Of a stretch of 13,362 bases of DNA, positions 1-7,891 are shown piece by piece. Position numbers and translations under genes: made by a program. The stretch is from Planctomycetaceae bacterium (lineage in GTDB: Bacteria; Planctomycetota; Planctomycetia; Pirellulales; Pirellulaceae): NCBI GenBank assembly GCA_002702965.1, contig PADE01000066.1, positions 1 to 13,362 of the forward strand. The letters are read 5' to 3'. The notes beneath the pieces were generated by a model. It ran no database searches. It was not told where the DNA came from and saw nothing but the letters and a program-made list of their open reading frames with translations. Each line of letters starts with the position of its first letter. The stretch's first letter is position 1.

Positions 1-1
1 G

Positions 2-145
2 GCTCAGGGCACCGAAGCTCGGGTCGGGTGCCACGCCATCCCTGTATCCAGCGGGGCGAACATCGTCAAAGAGGGACTCCGGCCTATCTTCATCGGTCGG
101 CAGTCAAAGGTCGTTACTGAAATCGCCGAGAGAAAGCCGGTCCCC
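2..145 (+). other. Open frame upstream of glnS, unassigned
   Basis: The reading frame of glnS has no stop codon from its ATG at 146 back to the left edge of the window, and no ATG or GTG occurs in that frame within these bases. About 70 percent of third codon positions are G or C, as expected for coding DNA of this GC content. The translation does not resemble any GlnRS N-terminus or other family I recognise. It may be chance, the end of a longer N-terminal extension, or part of another gene. In the other forward frames the stops are a TGA at 118-120 and a TGA at 147-149, the latter overlapping the glnS start as ATGA. Confidence 0.2.
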
Positions 146-1843
146 ATGAATGCTCCGGAATCGGATCGCTCCCCGAACTTTGTCGAACAGATTGTCCGAG
201 CAGACCAAGCGGCCGAGAAATGGGATCGCCGCGTACACACCCGCTTCCCTCCCGAACCCAACGGCTATCTTCACATCGGCCACGCCAAGTCGATCTGCCT
301 CAATTTCGGCATCGCCGCGAAGTTTCAAGGTCTCTGTAACCTGCGGTTCGACGATACCAATCCCGCAAAGGAAGACAACGAGTACGTCGAATCGATCAAA
401 GAGGACGTACGCTGGTTGGGTTTCGACTGGCAGGAGCGTGAGTTCTATGCCTCGGACTATTTCGAGCAGCTCTACGAGTGGGCCCGCCAGCTCATCACGG
501 ACAGGCACGCTTTTGTGTGCGAGCTCGGTCCCGATGCAATGCGGGAGCACCGTGGAACGTTAACCGAACCTGGTCTTCCCAGTCCCAACCGCGACCGACC
601 GGTCGAAGAAAACCTGGATCTGTTTGCACGCATGCGAGCCGGAGAATTCCCCGACGGCAGTCGAACGCTACGAGCCAAGATCGACATGGGGCACCCCAAT
701 CTCAATTTGCGAGATCCCGTGATGTACCGGATCCTGCACCAGACGCACCACCGCACGGGTGATCAATGGTGCATCTATCCCACGTATGATTTTACGCACG
801 GCCAATCCGATTCCATTGAACGCATTACCCACTCGATCTGCACACTCGAGTTCGAAAACCACCGGCCACTGTACGACTGGTATTGCCAGTCGCTGAAGAT
901 CTATCACCCCCAACAGATCGAATTCGCCCGCCTGAATCTCACCTACACGGTAATGAGCAAGCGTCGGCTGCGCGATCTTGTCACGGCACAACACGTCTCC
1001 GGCTGGGATGATCCGCGGATGCCCACGATCAGCGGGCTGCGGCGACGCGGCTACACGCCCGCGTCGATCCGCCGTTTCTGCGACACGATCGGTGTGGCCA
1101 AGGCAACGAGTACGATTGATGTCGGCGTACTTGAGAGCAGTGTGCGTGAGGACCTGAACAGCACGGCACCACGAGTGATGGCGGTTCAACGACCGCTCAA
1201 ACTGGTCCTGGTGGACTACCCCTCCGACCAGGTCGAAATGATGGCAGCGGTGAATAATCCAGAGGACCCTCAAGCCGGCTCGCGGGAGGTGCCCCTGTCA
1301 CGCGAATTGTATATCGAACAGGACGATTTTCGGGAGGACCCGCCCGGCAAGTTCTTTCGCCTAAAACCTGGCGGCGAGGTCCGCTTACGCTACGCGTACA
1401 TTATTCGTTGCGAACAGGTGATCAAGGACGAACACGGCGAGATCGTCGAACTCCACTGCACCCATGATCCCGACAGCCGCAGTGGCATGCCGGGCGCCGG
1501 GCGCCGAGTCAAAGGAACGCTCCACTGGGTTTCGGTACCACACGCGGTATCGGCCGAAGTGCGTCTCTACGACCGTCTGTTCCTCAGGGAAGATCCAGAC
1601 GATGTATCCGCGGACGAAAACTATCTCGACCATCTGAACCCCGATTCACTCCAGATTCTCAGCGACTGTCGCGTCGAACCCAGCTTGGCGCAGGCTCAGC
1701 CGGGAGACCGCTTTCAGTTCGAGCGGCTCGGCTATTACTGTGTCGATCGGGATTCCCAGCCGCAGCGGCTGGTGCTGAACCGAACGGTCTCGTTGCGCGA
1801 TCGCTGGGCAAAGATCCAGAAATCACAAAATCAGCGCAAATAA
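146..1843 (+). CDS. glnS: Glutaminyl-tRNA synthetase (GlnRS)
   Basis: A cytoplasmic class I aminoacyl-tRNA synthetase that attaches glutamine to tRNA-Gln using ATP. The 565 residues compare with 554 in E. coli GlnRS and align from end to end. The class I signature HIGH lies at residues 43-46 inside PPEPNGYLHIGHAKS, and the second signature is VMSKR at 269-273. Y214 and C232 match the E. coli glutamine-recognition residues Y211 and C229. WDDPRMPTISGLRRRGYT is the conserved segment after the KMSKS-like loop, followed by the two beta-barrel anticodon-binding domains (about 340-555). The ATG at 146 gives the N-terminus expected for the family; a GAGAG stretch at 128-132 is a weak, distant ribosome-binding site. 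The frame stays open upstream to the window edge, so a longer form is not excluded. No obvious terminator follows. Identity is very secure. Confidence 0.97.
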   Translation: MNAPESDRSPNFVEQIVRADQAAEKWDRRVHTRFPPEPNGYLHIGHAKSICLNFGIAAKFQGLCNLRFDDTNPAKEDNEYVESIKEDVRWLGFDWQEREFYASDYFEQLYEWARQLITDRHAFVCELGPDAMREHRGTLTEPGLPSPNRDRPVEENLDLFARMRAGEFPDGSRTLRAKIDMGHPNLNLRDPVMYRILHQTHHRTGDQWCIYPTYDFTHGQSDSIERITHSICTLEFENHRPLYDWYCQSLKIYHPQQIEFARLNLTYTVMSKRRLRDLVTAQHVSGWDDPRMPTISGLRRRGYTPASIRRFCDTIGVAKATSTIDVGVLESSVREDLNSTAPRVMAVQRPLKLVLVDYPSDQVEMMAAVNNPEDPQAGSREVPLSRELYIEQDDFREDPPGKFFRLKPGGEVRLRYAYIIRCEQVIKDEHGEIVELHCTHDPDSRSGMPGAGRRVKGTLHWVSVPHAVSAEVRLYDRLFLREDPDDVSADENYLDHLNPDSLQILSDCRVEPSLAQAQPGDRFQFERLGYYCVDRDSQPQRLVLNRTVSLRDRWAKIQKSQNQRK

Positions 1844-1954
1844 ACGGCGGCTTGGGGTTGAGCTTGTCATCTGCTACTTGAGAACCGACAATAGAGAAAT
1901 CATCGGGCGTCGTCTCTCCGTCCCGATGCGGTCTCCACGCCGAGTATCACCGTC

Positions 1955-3388
1955 ATGCACACCGCCGCCAGTCACCCTGTGGTCCCCCGCAGGACGATGT
2001 TGCAAGCCGGTTCGATCGGTCTGCTGGGACTGGGCATCAACCACGTTGCCGCGCTACGCGACGCCGAAGCGATGAGCGGACTCTCCGCCCCGCGGACGGC
2101 CAAGTCGGTGATCTTCGTGTTCCTCTCGGGAGGCCTTACGCAACACGACAGTTTTGATCCCAAGCCCGATGCTCCGGCCGATATTCGCGGTGAATTCAAG
2201 ACGATCTCGACGCAAACGCCCGGCTTGTCGATCTGCGAACACTTGCCGCGACTGGCCGCGCAGAGCTCCCGTTGGGGACTGGTCCGTTCGCTGACAACAC
2301 CCTACAACGGCCACTCCGAGGGGCATATGTCGATCCTCTCTGGACGAACGCCGCTCCCCCCCGGATTCAACGGCAGTAAACCCCAGGCCGCCGATTGGCC
2401 ATCGATCGCCTCGGTGGTCGGTGACGCGCTCGCTCCGAGAGGTAACAATCTCCCTCCGGCGGCAGTCCTTCCCGAACGGTTGGTGCACCGCAGCGGACGG
2501 GTGATTCCGGGACAGTTCGGCGGGACGATGGGACACCACCGCGATCCCTGGTTCATCGAAGCTTCGCCCTTTAACTCTACGTCGTACGGGGCCTATCCCG
2601 ACTACGAATTCCATTTTGTGCGTGGGCGTGAGCGAAACGATCAACTCAAGTTCGAGGCGCCAAACCTGCATCTTCCAAGTGGCCTCAGCCGCCGGCGGCT
2701 GAACGATCGAGATGCCCTCCGCCAACTCCTTGCAGCGCAGCGCAGGCAGCTCGACCGGGCGGCGAATATTGAGTCGTTTGATCGCTACCGCCAGGCGTCG
2801 ATGTCACTGTTGACCGACCCGTCGGTTCAATACGCTTTTGACGTGCACAGCGCCGATAACAAAGTGCTCGATCGCTATGGACGTAACGCGTTTGGATGGT
2901 CTCTCCTGATGGCTCGGCGGCTTGTCGAGGTCGGGGTCAGCCTGATCCAGGTCAATCTGGGAAACAACGAGTCGTGGGATACACACGACAACAATTTCCC
3001 TTTGTTACGTGACTGTCTGCTGCCCCCTACCGATCAGGGCCTTTCCGCACTGTTGGATGATCTGAGTGATCGTGGTCTGCTCGATTCCACCCTGATCGTG
3101 ATGTGCGGCGAAATGGGACGGACCCCCAAGATCAACAAGAAACTCCCCGGGCGTGACCACTGGGGTGCTGTGCAGACAGTCTTCCTGGCGGGCGGTGGCA
3201 TCCCGGGTGGTGTCGTGGTAGGAGCCTCCGACAAGGACGGCGCGTATCCGGCCGCGAGTCCCCAGCCGCCGGAAAATCTGGCTGCCACGATCTATCAGGC
3301 GCTCGGTCTCCCGTCGACAGCCGTCTGGAAAGACGAACTCGACCGACCGCACGCCATCTATCACGGGCAACCGATTGCATTCGCCTAG
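1955..3388 (+). CDS. DUF1501 family protein with Tat-type signal
   Basis: A 477-residue protein of the DUF1501 family, related to the alkaline phosphatase/sulfatase superfamily. No reaction is firmly established for the family, so substrate and role are unknown. The N-terminus has a twin-arginine motif (R12-R13 in PRRTMLQAG) followed by a hydrophobic stretch (GLLGLGI), suggesting folded export by the Tat system. Family landmarks are GGLTQHDSFDPKP near the start of the mature domain (H64, D65), WDTHDNNF at 341-348, and C-GEMGRTP (E386) with GRDHWG at 399-404. These Asp, Glu and His residues are candidate metal ligands by analogy with the superfamily. The ATG at 1955 is the only sensible start; the Shine-Dalgarno match is poor. 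In Planctomycetes these genes often sit beside DUF1549/DUF1553 (PSD1) cytochrome-type genes, but no such partner is here. The stop overlaps that of convergent glgB. Confidence 0.92.
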   Translation: MHTAASHPVVPRRTMLQAGSIGLLGLGINHVAALRDAEAMSGLSAPRTAKSVIFVFLSGGLTQHDSFDPKPDAPADIRGEFKTISTQTPGLSICEHLPRLAAQSSRWGLVRSLTTPYNGHSEGHMSILSGRTPLPPGFNGSKPQAADWPSIASVVGDALAPRGNNLPPAAVLPERLVHRSGRVIPGQFGGTMGHHRDPWFIEASPFNSTSYGAYPDYEFHFVRGRERNDQLKFEAPNLHLPSGLSRRRLNDRDALRQLLAAQRRQLDRAANIESFDRYRQASMSLLTDPSVQYAFDVHSADNKVLDRYGRNAFGWSLLMARRLVEVGVSLIQVNLGNNESWDTHDNNFPLLRDCLLPPTDQGLSALLDDLSDRGLLDSTLIVMCGEMGRTPKINKKLPGRDHWGAVQTVFLAGGGIPGGVVVGASDKDGAYPAASPQPPENLAATIYQALGLPSTAVWKDELDRPHAIYHGQPIAFA

Positions 3389-5658
3389 ATCGATTGCGAC
3401 TCAACACCCGCTCGCTGTGAATCGGTGGCGGTGCGAGCAGCCCGTTTGAAAACCACCATCGCCAGTGGAGGCAGGGTGACCCGGATCACAAAACGACCGG
3501 CCGGTAGTCCGTCGGTCGAAGTCGTCACTCCGGGGTAGTTGCCAACGTTGCTGCCACCGTAGTGACGCGAGTCGCTGTTGAGAATCTCGCGATACCAGCC
3601 CGCCTGGGGAACTTCAATCTCGTAATCTTCTCGTACCACAGGGGTAAAATTGCAGCCGACCACCAACCGCTCTTCCGACTGACGTCCTTTCCGTTGAAAG
3701 ATCAACACACTTTGTCCACGATCGGAACAATCGATCCACTCGAATCCCGAGGAATCGTGGTCCAACTCGTAGAGCGCAGGTTCCTGGCAGTACATCTGGT
3801 TCAAATCAGTCACCAACGCTTGAACGCCTCGGTGTGTCTCCCACTTCAGCAGGTCCCACTCCAGTTCGGCTTCGTGATCCCATTCTTTCCACGAGGCAAA
3901 TTCGTTCCCCATAAAGAGCAGCTTCTTACCGGGATGCGTCCACATATACCCGTAAAGTAACCTCAGGTTGGCGAATTTCTGCCAGATGTCTCCGGGCATT
4001 TGATCGAGCAACGCGCCCTTTTCATGTACGACCTCGTCGTGAGAAAACGGCAAGGCGAAGTTCTCGCTAAATGAGTACATCAGGCTGAACGTGAGTTGAT
4101 CGTGATGGAATTGTCGGTGCACCGGGGCGCGGCGCATGTAGCGCAACGAATCGTTCATCCAGCCCATATTCCACTTCAGACTGAATCCCAACCCTCCGCT
4201 ATAGGTTGGATGCGTTACACCGTTCCACGCCGTCGATTCTTCAGCGATCGTCAACGCTCCCGGGAACCGATCGTGAATGCGATCGTTGCAGCGTTGGAGC
4301 AACGACACCGCTTCGATGTTCTCTCGTCCGCCTTCGTGGTTGGGAAGCCACTCGCCTTCGGATCGACTGTAATCGCGATACAACATCGAGGCCACCGCGT
4401 CGACGCGGAGTCCGTCGACGTGAAACTTGTCGAACCAGAACAACGCGTTGGCAAGCAGGAAGTTGCGGACCTCGTTGCGGCCGTAATTGAAGATCAAGGT
4501 ACCCCAGTCAGGGTGTTCCCCCAGGCGAGCATCTTCATATTCGTACAGTCCAGTTCCGTCGAACCTCGCTAAACCGTGTTCATCGCGGGGAAAGTGGGCC
4601 GGTACCCAATCGAGAATCACGCCGATTCCATGAAGATGACAGTAGTCGACAAGATACTGGAAATCCTCCGGTGTGCCATAACGCGACGTCACCGCGTAGT
4701 ACCCCACCGTCTGATATCCCCAACTACCCGAAAACGGGTGTTCGCTGATCGGCAACAACTCGATGTGGGTAAAGCTCAATCGCCGGCAGTAGTCGACGAG
4801 TTGATGCGCCAGTTCACGATAGTTCAAAGAAGTCGGGGAAGACGTACGCCCACGCCGCCAACTGCCCAGATGGACTTCGTAAACGGAAATCGGTTGATCG
4901 AGGGGATTTTGACGCGACCGCCGATCGAGCCACTCTTCATCGCGCCAGCAATGTTGCTCTAAATTGGTAATCCGCGACGCAGTCTGGGGGGGCTGCTCCG
5001 CGGCAAATCCGAACGGGTCCGCCTTGTCGACGACCCGACCATCGGCGCAAGTCACGCGGAATTTGTAATGCTGGCCCGCTTTGACACCGGGCACGAACAA
5101 CTCCCAGATCCCGCTCGCGGCGTGTTTCTGCATCATGTGACGACGGCCGTGCCAATCGTTGAAATCTCCGACCGCCGCGACGCACCTTGCATGCGGAGCC
5201 CAAACCGCAAAATGTGTTCCCGAGACCCCCTCCACGCTACATAATTGTGCACCCAGTTTGTTGTAGATCTGTTCGTGTGTGCCCTCGGCGTATAGATAAC
5301 GATCGTAATCGCTCAGCAGAGAATCAAATGCATAGGGGTCGTGAAGCGTAGTGGTGGCACCGCCACGGTCGGTGTAACGCAACTGATAACGGGGTCGCGC
5401 CTGTCGCTCGGGCAACGGGCAAATGGCCTCGAACAGTCCAGCTGGATGAATCTGGCGCATCGGGCGGGGAGGATGCGCCTCCGATTCGATCACCCAGGCT
5501 TGACGCATTTCGGGTAGAAAAGCCCGTACCGCTACAGCTCGACGACCCTCGTGCTCGACTTCGTGAGGTCCCAGCAGAGCGCGTGGACAATGGTGGCTTC
5601 CCTCCACCAGATCCCGTATCTCTTTGAGGGTCAATGCCGTTCGCACATTCCTCTCCAC
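3385..5658 (-). CDS. glgB: 1,4-alpha-glucan (glycogen) branching enzyme, GH13
   Basis: A cytoplasmic enzyme that cleaves an alpha-1,4 glucan chain and rejoins it by an alpha-1,6 bond, creating glycogen branches. The 757 residues (E. coli 728) show the full architecture: an N1 module (about 10-110), CBM48 (about 125-225, with GTHFAVWAPHA and VGDFNDW), the GH13 catalytic barrel (about 240-620) and a C-terminal beta domain ending near LPPLAMVVF. Catalytic residues sit at a constant +15 offset from E. coli: D350 and H355 (DWVPAHF), R418 and nucleophile D420 (GLRVDAVAS), acid/base E473 (IAEEST), H540 and D541 (FSHDEVVH). The start appears to be GTG at 5658, since an in-frame TGA lies at 5668-5670; no good Shine-Dalgarno precedes it, and GTG at 5646 is an alternative. 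No glgA, glgC, glgP or glgX lies nearby, so it looks monocistronic. It is divergent from the PfpI-family gene and convergent with the DUF1501 gene. Confidence 0.96.
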   Translation of the reverse strand: MERNVRTALTLKEIRDLVEGSHHCPRALLGPHEVEHEGRRAVAVRAFLPEMRQAWVIESEAHPPRPMRQIHPAGLFEAICPLPERQARPRYQLRYTDRGGATTTLHDPYAFDSLLSDYDRYLYAEGTHEQIYNKLGAQLCSVEGVSGTHFAVWAPHARCVAAVGDFNDWHGRRHMMQKHAASGIWELFVPGVKAGQHYKFRVTCADGRVVDKADPFGFAAEQPPQTASRITNLEQHCWRDEEWLDRRSRQNPLDQPISVYEVHLGSWRRGRTSSPTSLNYRELAHQLVDYCRRLSFTHIELLPISEHPFSGSWGYQTVGYYAVTSRYGTPEDFQYLVDYCHLHGIGVILDWVPAHFPRDEHGLARFDGTGLYEYEDARLGEHPDWGTLIFNYGRNEVRNFLLANALFWFDKFHVDGLRVDAVASMLYRDYSRSEGEWLPNHEGGRENIEAVSLLQRCNDRIHDRFPGALTIAEESTAWNGVTHPTYSGGLGFSLKWNMGWMNDSLRYMRRAPVHRQFHHDQLTFSLMYSFSENFALPFSHDEVVHEKGALLDQMPGDIWQKFANLRLLYGYMWTHPGKKLLFMGNEFASWKEWDHEAELEWDLLKWETHRGVQALVTDLNQMYCQEPALYELDHDSSGFEWIDCSDRGQSVLIFQRKGRQSEERLVVGCNFTPVVREDYEIEVPQAGWYREILNSDSRHYGGSNVGNYPGVTTSTDGLPAGRFVIRVTLPPLAMVVFKRAARTATDSQRAGVESQSI

Positions 5659-5975
5659 GCTGCGCCATCACAAGACGCACGACAAGATTCAAATTCCATC
5701 CGTGTCACCTGCCTGGCAGTGGTTCGGTTTGTCCTTCGACGAGTCGCGCTGGCCCGATTGTGCGGCGTGTCGCCCAACCTCGCGCCCATCTTCTCTCTCA
5801 TCACAGGCGTTCGCTCTCACACAAACGTATTGTGGCGGCGCCAAGGCCGTTCGTAAAGGAGACACGCCCCTCCACGAGCAACGCGGGATGCCCGCCGCGC
5901 CATTCCGCGCAGTGATCCACTCGACGATCCTAACAATCGCATGCGGCGCGACCAGACGCAGTCGGCAACCGAGGA

Positions 5976-6005
5976 TTCAGACGCTGCCGCGCAAACCGCT
6001 ATAAT
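5976..6005 (+). promoter_or_regulatory. Possible sigma-70-type promoter
   Basis: TTCAGA at 5976-5981 (four of six bases of the -35 consensus) and a perfect TATAAT at 6000-6005 are separated by 18 bp, on the strand that reads into the PfpI-family gene. Transcription from here would give a leader of about 160 nt before the start codon at 6171. A perfect -10 hexamer is uncommon in DNA of this GC content, but one hexamer is weak evidence and planctomycete promoters are poorly defined. Confidence 0.35.
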
Positions 6006-6161
6006 CGGCACGATGGATCACCGCTCGACCGGATCCGCCCGGTCCGAAGACCGCGACCGCACCCACCATACCGGGCAGACGGTTGATACCTGAACACTTG
6101 TGGCAATCGTCGATCGGCGGCGTGCTTCTCCATTCCCACTATGTCGAACGACCTGCTTCTT

Positions 6162-6165
6162 GGAG
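6162..6165 (+). promoter_or_regulatory. Ribosome-binding site deciding the PfpI-family start
   Basis: GGAG lies five bases before the ATG at 6171. No comparable purine-rich site precedes the in-frame ATG at 6141 (its upstream bases are pyrimidine-rich, ctccattcccact). This favours translation from 6171. Confidence 0.6.
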
Positions 6166-6170
6166 ATCGT

Positions 6171-6758
6171 ATGTCCGTACGAAGGATCTTACTGCTTGTC
6201 GGGGATTTCGTTGAAGATTACGAAGTCATGGTCCCGTACCAGATGCTGATCATGGTCGGCCACGAAGTCCATGCCGTCTGCCCTGGTAAACAAGCAGGAC
6301 AGACGGTGGCAACGGCTGTTCACGACTTTGAGGGAGACCAGACTTATAGTGAAAAGAGAGGCCACAACTTCGCGCTCACAGCGACGTTCGATGAAATCGA
6401 CGAATCGACGTACGACGGGCTGGTCATTCCTGGCGGCCGAGCTCCCGAGTACCTACGGCTGGATGCGCGGGTCATCGAAATCGTCCGACATTTCGCCGCA
6501 ACCAACAAACCGATCGCATCCATTTGTCACGGAGCGCAACTCCTCACGGCGGCCGGCGTACTCAACGGACGTCGCTGCAGCGCTTACCCCGCCCTGCAAC
6601 CGGAAGTCGAGACGGCGGGGGCCACCTATATTGCCGCGTCCGAAGCCTTTGACAACGCGTATACCGACGGCAATCTTGTCACGGCGCCCGCCTGGCCCGC
6701 CCATCCCGCCTGGATACGCGCCTTTCTCGAAGTTCTCGGATCGCGAATCGCGCCCTGA
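6171..6758 (+). CDS. DJ-1/PfpI family protein (class I glutamine amidotransferase-like)
   Basis: A soluble protein of 195 residues in the DJ-1/ThiJ/PfpI superfamily, closest to the PfpI/YhbO type. Members have been reported as proteases, deglycases or stress proteins, and the substrate cannot be read from sequence. The nucleophile elbow is ASICHGAQLLTAAG, with Cys119 followed by His120. Glu15 in DFVEDYE matches the PfpI residue that tunes the cysteine, and GLVIPGGRAPEYLRLD is the usual strand-loop before it. Length fits the family (PfpI is about 166 residues). The start at 6171 is chosen because GGAG lies five bases upstream; an in-frame ATG at 6141 would add ten residues (MSNDLLLGDR) without a ribosome-binding site. 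The gene is divergent from glgB and 104 bp ahead of miaA, so co-transcription with miaA is possible but not required. Family identity is firm; function is open. Confidence 0.9.
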   Translation: MSVRRILLLVGDFVEDYEVMVPYQMLIMVGHEVHAVCPGKQAGQTVATAVHDFEGDQTYSEKRGHNFALTATFDEIDESTYDGLVIPGGRAPEYLRLDARVIEIVRHFAATNKPIASICHGAQLLTAAGVLNGRRCSAYPALQPEVETAGATYIAASEAFDNAYTDGNLVTAPAWPAHPAWIRAFLEVLGSRIAP

Positions 6759-6862
6759 GCCAAGAGCGCCCAGGAACCCGCGTTGCCGCGTCTCCGAGAT
6801 CCGGCTAATTTGGGACTGGAGTAATCTGGAGGTTCCCGACCTGTGCGCACAAGGCGGCCTGC

Positions 6863-7840
6863 GTGACGACGTCTGCTCACTTCTCGCCTGATCACGATCA
6901 CCACACTTTCGATGTGGCGACCACCTGCTGGTTCCTGGTTGGCTCGACGGCCAGCGGAAAAACGGAGGTGGCGCCAGCATTGGCAGAGACGATCGGTGCC
7001 GAGATTATTTCGCTCGACTCGATGGCGATCTACCGCGGCATGGACATCGGTACCGCCAAGCCGTCGCCTGTTGCCCGACAACGTGTTCCGCATCACCTGC
7101 TGGACCTGATCGAGCCGACCGCCGAGTTCAACGTCACCGAGTACGTCGCGCTGGCTCAGGCTAAGGTATCTGAAATCCGCGCGCGGGGCCGTCAGGTGCT
7201 ATTTGCGGGAGGCACGCCGCTGTACCTGAAATCACTGTTGCGCGGACTACTCGCGGGACCGGGAGCCGACTGGGAATTCCGCGCGCAGGTGGAAGAAGAG
7301 CTCCGCGACGTCGGTGTCGCATCGCTCCACGCGAGGTTGCAACAGGTCGATCCTCTGGCGGCGGCGAAGCTCCATCCCCACGACAAACGGCGGATTATCC
7401 GCGCGCTGGAATACAATAAGCTCACCGGCCAGCTGATCAGCCATCACCAGACCCAGTTCGAAGAAGGGCTACCCTCAGATCGATGCCGGGTGTTCGTACT
7501 TGCTTGGCCGCGTCCGCAGTTGCACGAACGCATCAACGCCAGGGTGGACCGCATGTTTGATGACGGACTGGTCGCAGAAACAGACGGTCTCATTCAACGC
7601 CATGGCGCACTTAGCAGAACCGCGATGCAGGCAGTCGGCTACCGTGAAGTCCTCGAACATCTGGAAGGTGCACGCGATCTGTCCGTGACCGTGGATGCGT
7701 GCAAAGCGCGAACGCGTCAATTCGCACGTCGTCAGGAAACCTGGTTTCGCAGCCTGTCGGAATGCCGCTGGCTCGACCAGCAACCCAACCAATCGCCGCA
7801 GGCCATCGCCGACCGCGTGTGCGCAGCCATCGACCGTTAG
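6863..7840 (+). CDS. miaA: tRNA dimethylallyltransferase (IPP transferase)
   Basis: MiaA transfers a dimethylallyl group from DMAPP to N6 of adenosine 37 in tRNAs that read codons starting with U, stabilising codon pairing. The 325-residue product (E. coli 316) has the P-loop GSTASGKT at 27-34, the substrate segment DSMAIYRGMDIGTAKP (D52 is the likely catalytic base, followed by the GTAKP motif), AGGTPLYLKSLLRG, the C-terminal MQAVGYRE, and RQETWFR. The start is GTG at 6863, with AAGG at 6851-6854 eight bases upstream. The first 20 or so residues are not conserved, and GTG at 6914 is a shorter alternative. MiaB, which usually completes the ms2i6A37 modification, is not in this window. The gene ends 51 bp from the stop of the convergent ribokinase gene, with no clear terminator hairpin between them. 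Confidence 0.96.
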   Translation: MTTSAHFSPDHDHHTFDVATTCWFLVGSTASGKTEVAPALAETIGAEIISLDSMAIYRGMDIGTAKPSPVARQRVPHHLLDLIEPTAEFNVTEYVALAQAKVSEIRARGRQVLFAGGTPLYLKSLLRGLLAGPGADWEFRAQVEEELRDVGVASLHARLQQVDPLAAAKLHPHDKRRIIRALEYNKLTGQLISHHQTQFEEGLPSDRCRVFVLAWPRPQLHERINARVDRMFDDGLVAETDGLIQRHGALSRTAMQAVGYREVLEHLEGARDLSVTVDACKARTRQFARRQETWFRSLSECRWLDQQPNQSPQAIADRVCAAIDR

Positions 7841-7891
7841 CCACGCCAGCCCATTTGAGTAAACACGGTTCGCGACCTGTAGACGCCGCTC

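Larger units (their letters stand above)
5659..6170. other. Intergenic region, no recognisable gene
   Basis: This is the largest stretch without a supported gene, lying between the divergent starts of glgB and the PfpI-family gene. Several overlapping open frames cross it on both strands, but their translations are Arg/Ser/Pro-rich, match no family I know, and look like chance frames of GC-rich DNA. I see no tRNA fold, inverted repeat of terminator size or tandem repeat. It should hold the promoters of both flanking genes; the only good match is the sigma-70-like site listed at 5976-6005. Confidence 0.5.

Noticed and set aside
668..1273. 201-residue minus-strand open frame inside glnS
   Set aside because: It is antisense to conserved GlnRS sequence and has no family features.
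2054..2725. 223-residue minus-strand open frame inside the DUF1501 gene
   Set aside because: It lies wholly within a gene with clear family motifs; it is a shadow frame.
5624..6004. 126-residue plus-strand open frame across the glgB 5' end and the intergenic gap
   Set aside because: It overlaps glgB, its composition is Arg/Ser/Pro-rich, two other frames are also open there, and it matches no family I know; typical of chance frames in GC-rich DNA.
5817..6011. 64-residue minus-strand open frame in the intergenic gap
   Set aside because: No ribosome-binding site, no recognisable motif, Arg/Ser/Ala-rich low-information sequence.
6013..6093. 26-codon open frame just after the TATAAT box, as a possible leader peptide
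   Set aside because: No Shine-Dalgarno, no run of regulatory codons and no terminator or antiterminator stems follow.
7841..7891. Possible bidirectional terminator between miaA and rbsK
   Set aside because: Only a very short palindrome around TCGCGA is visible, with no stable stem and no T-run.
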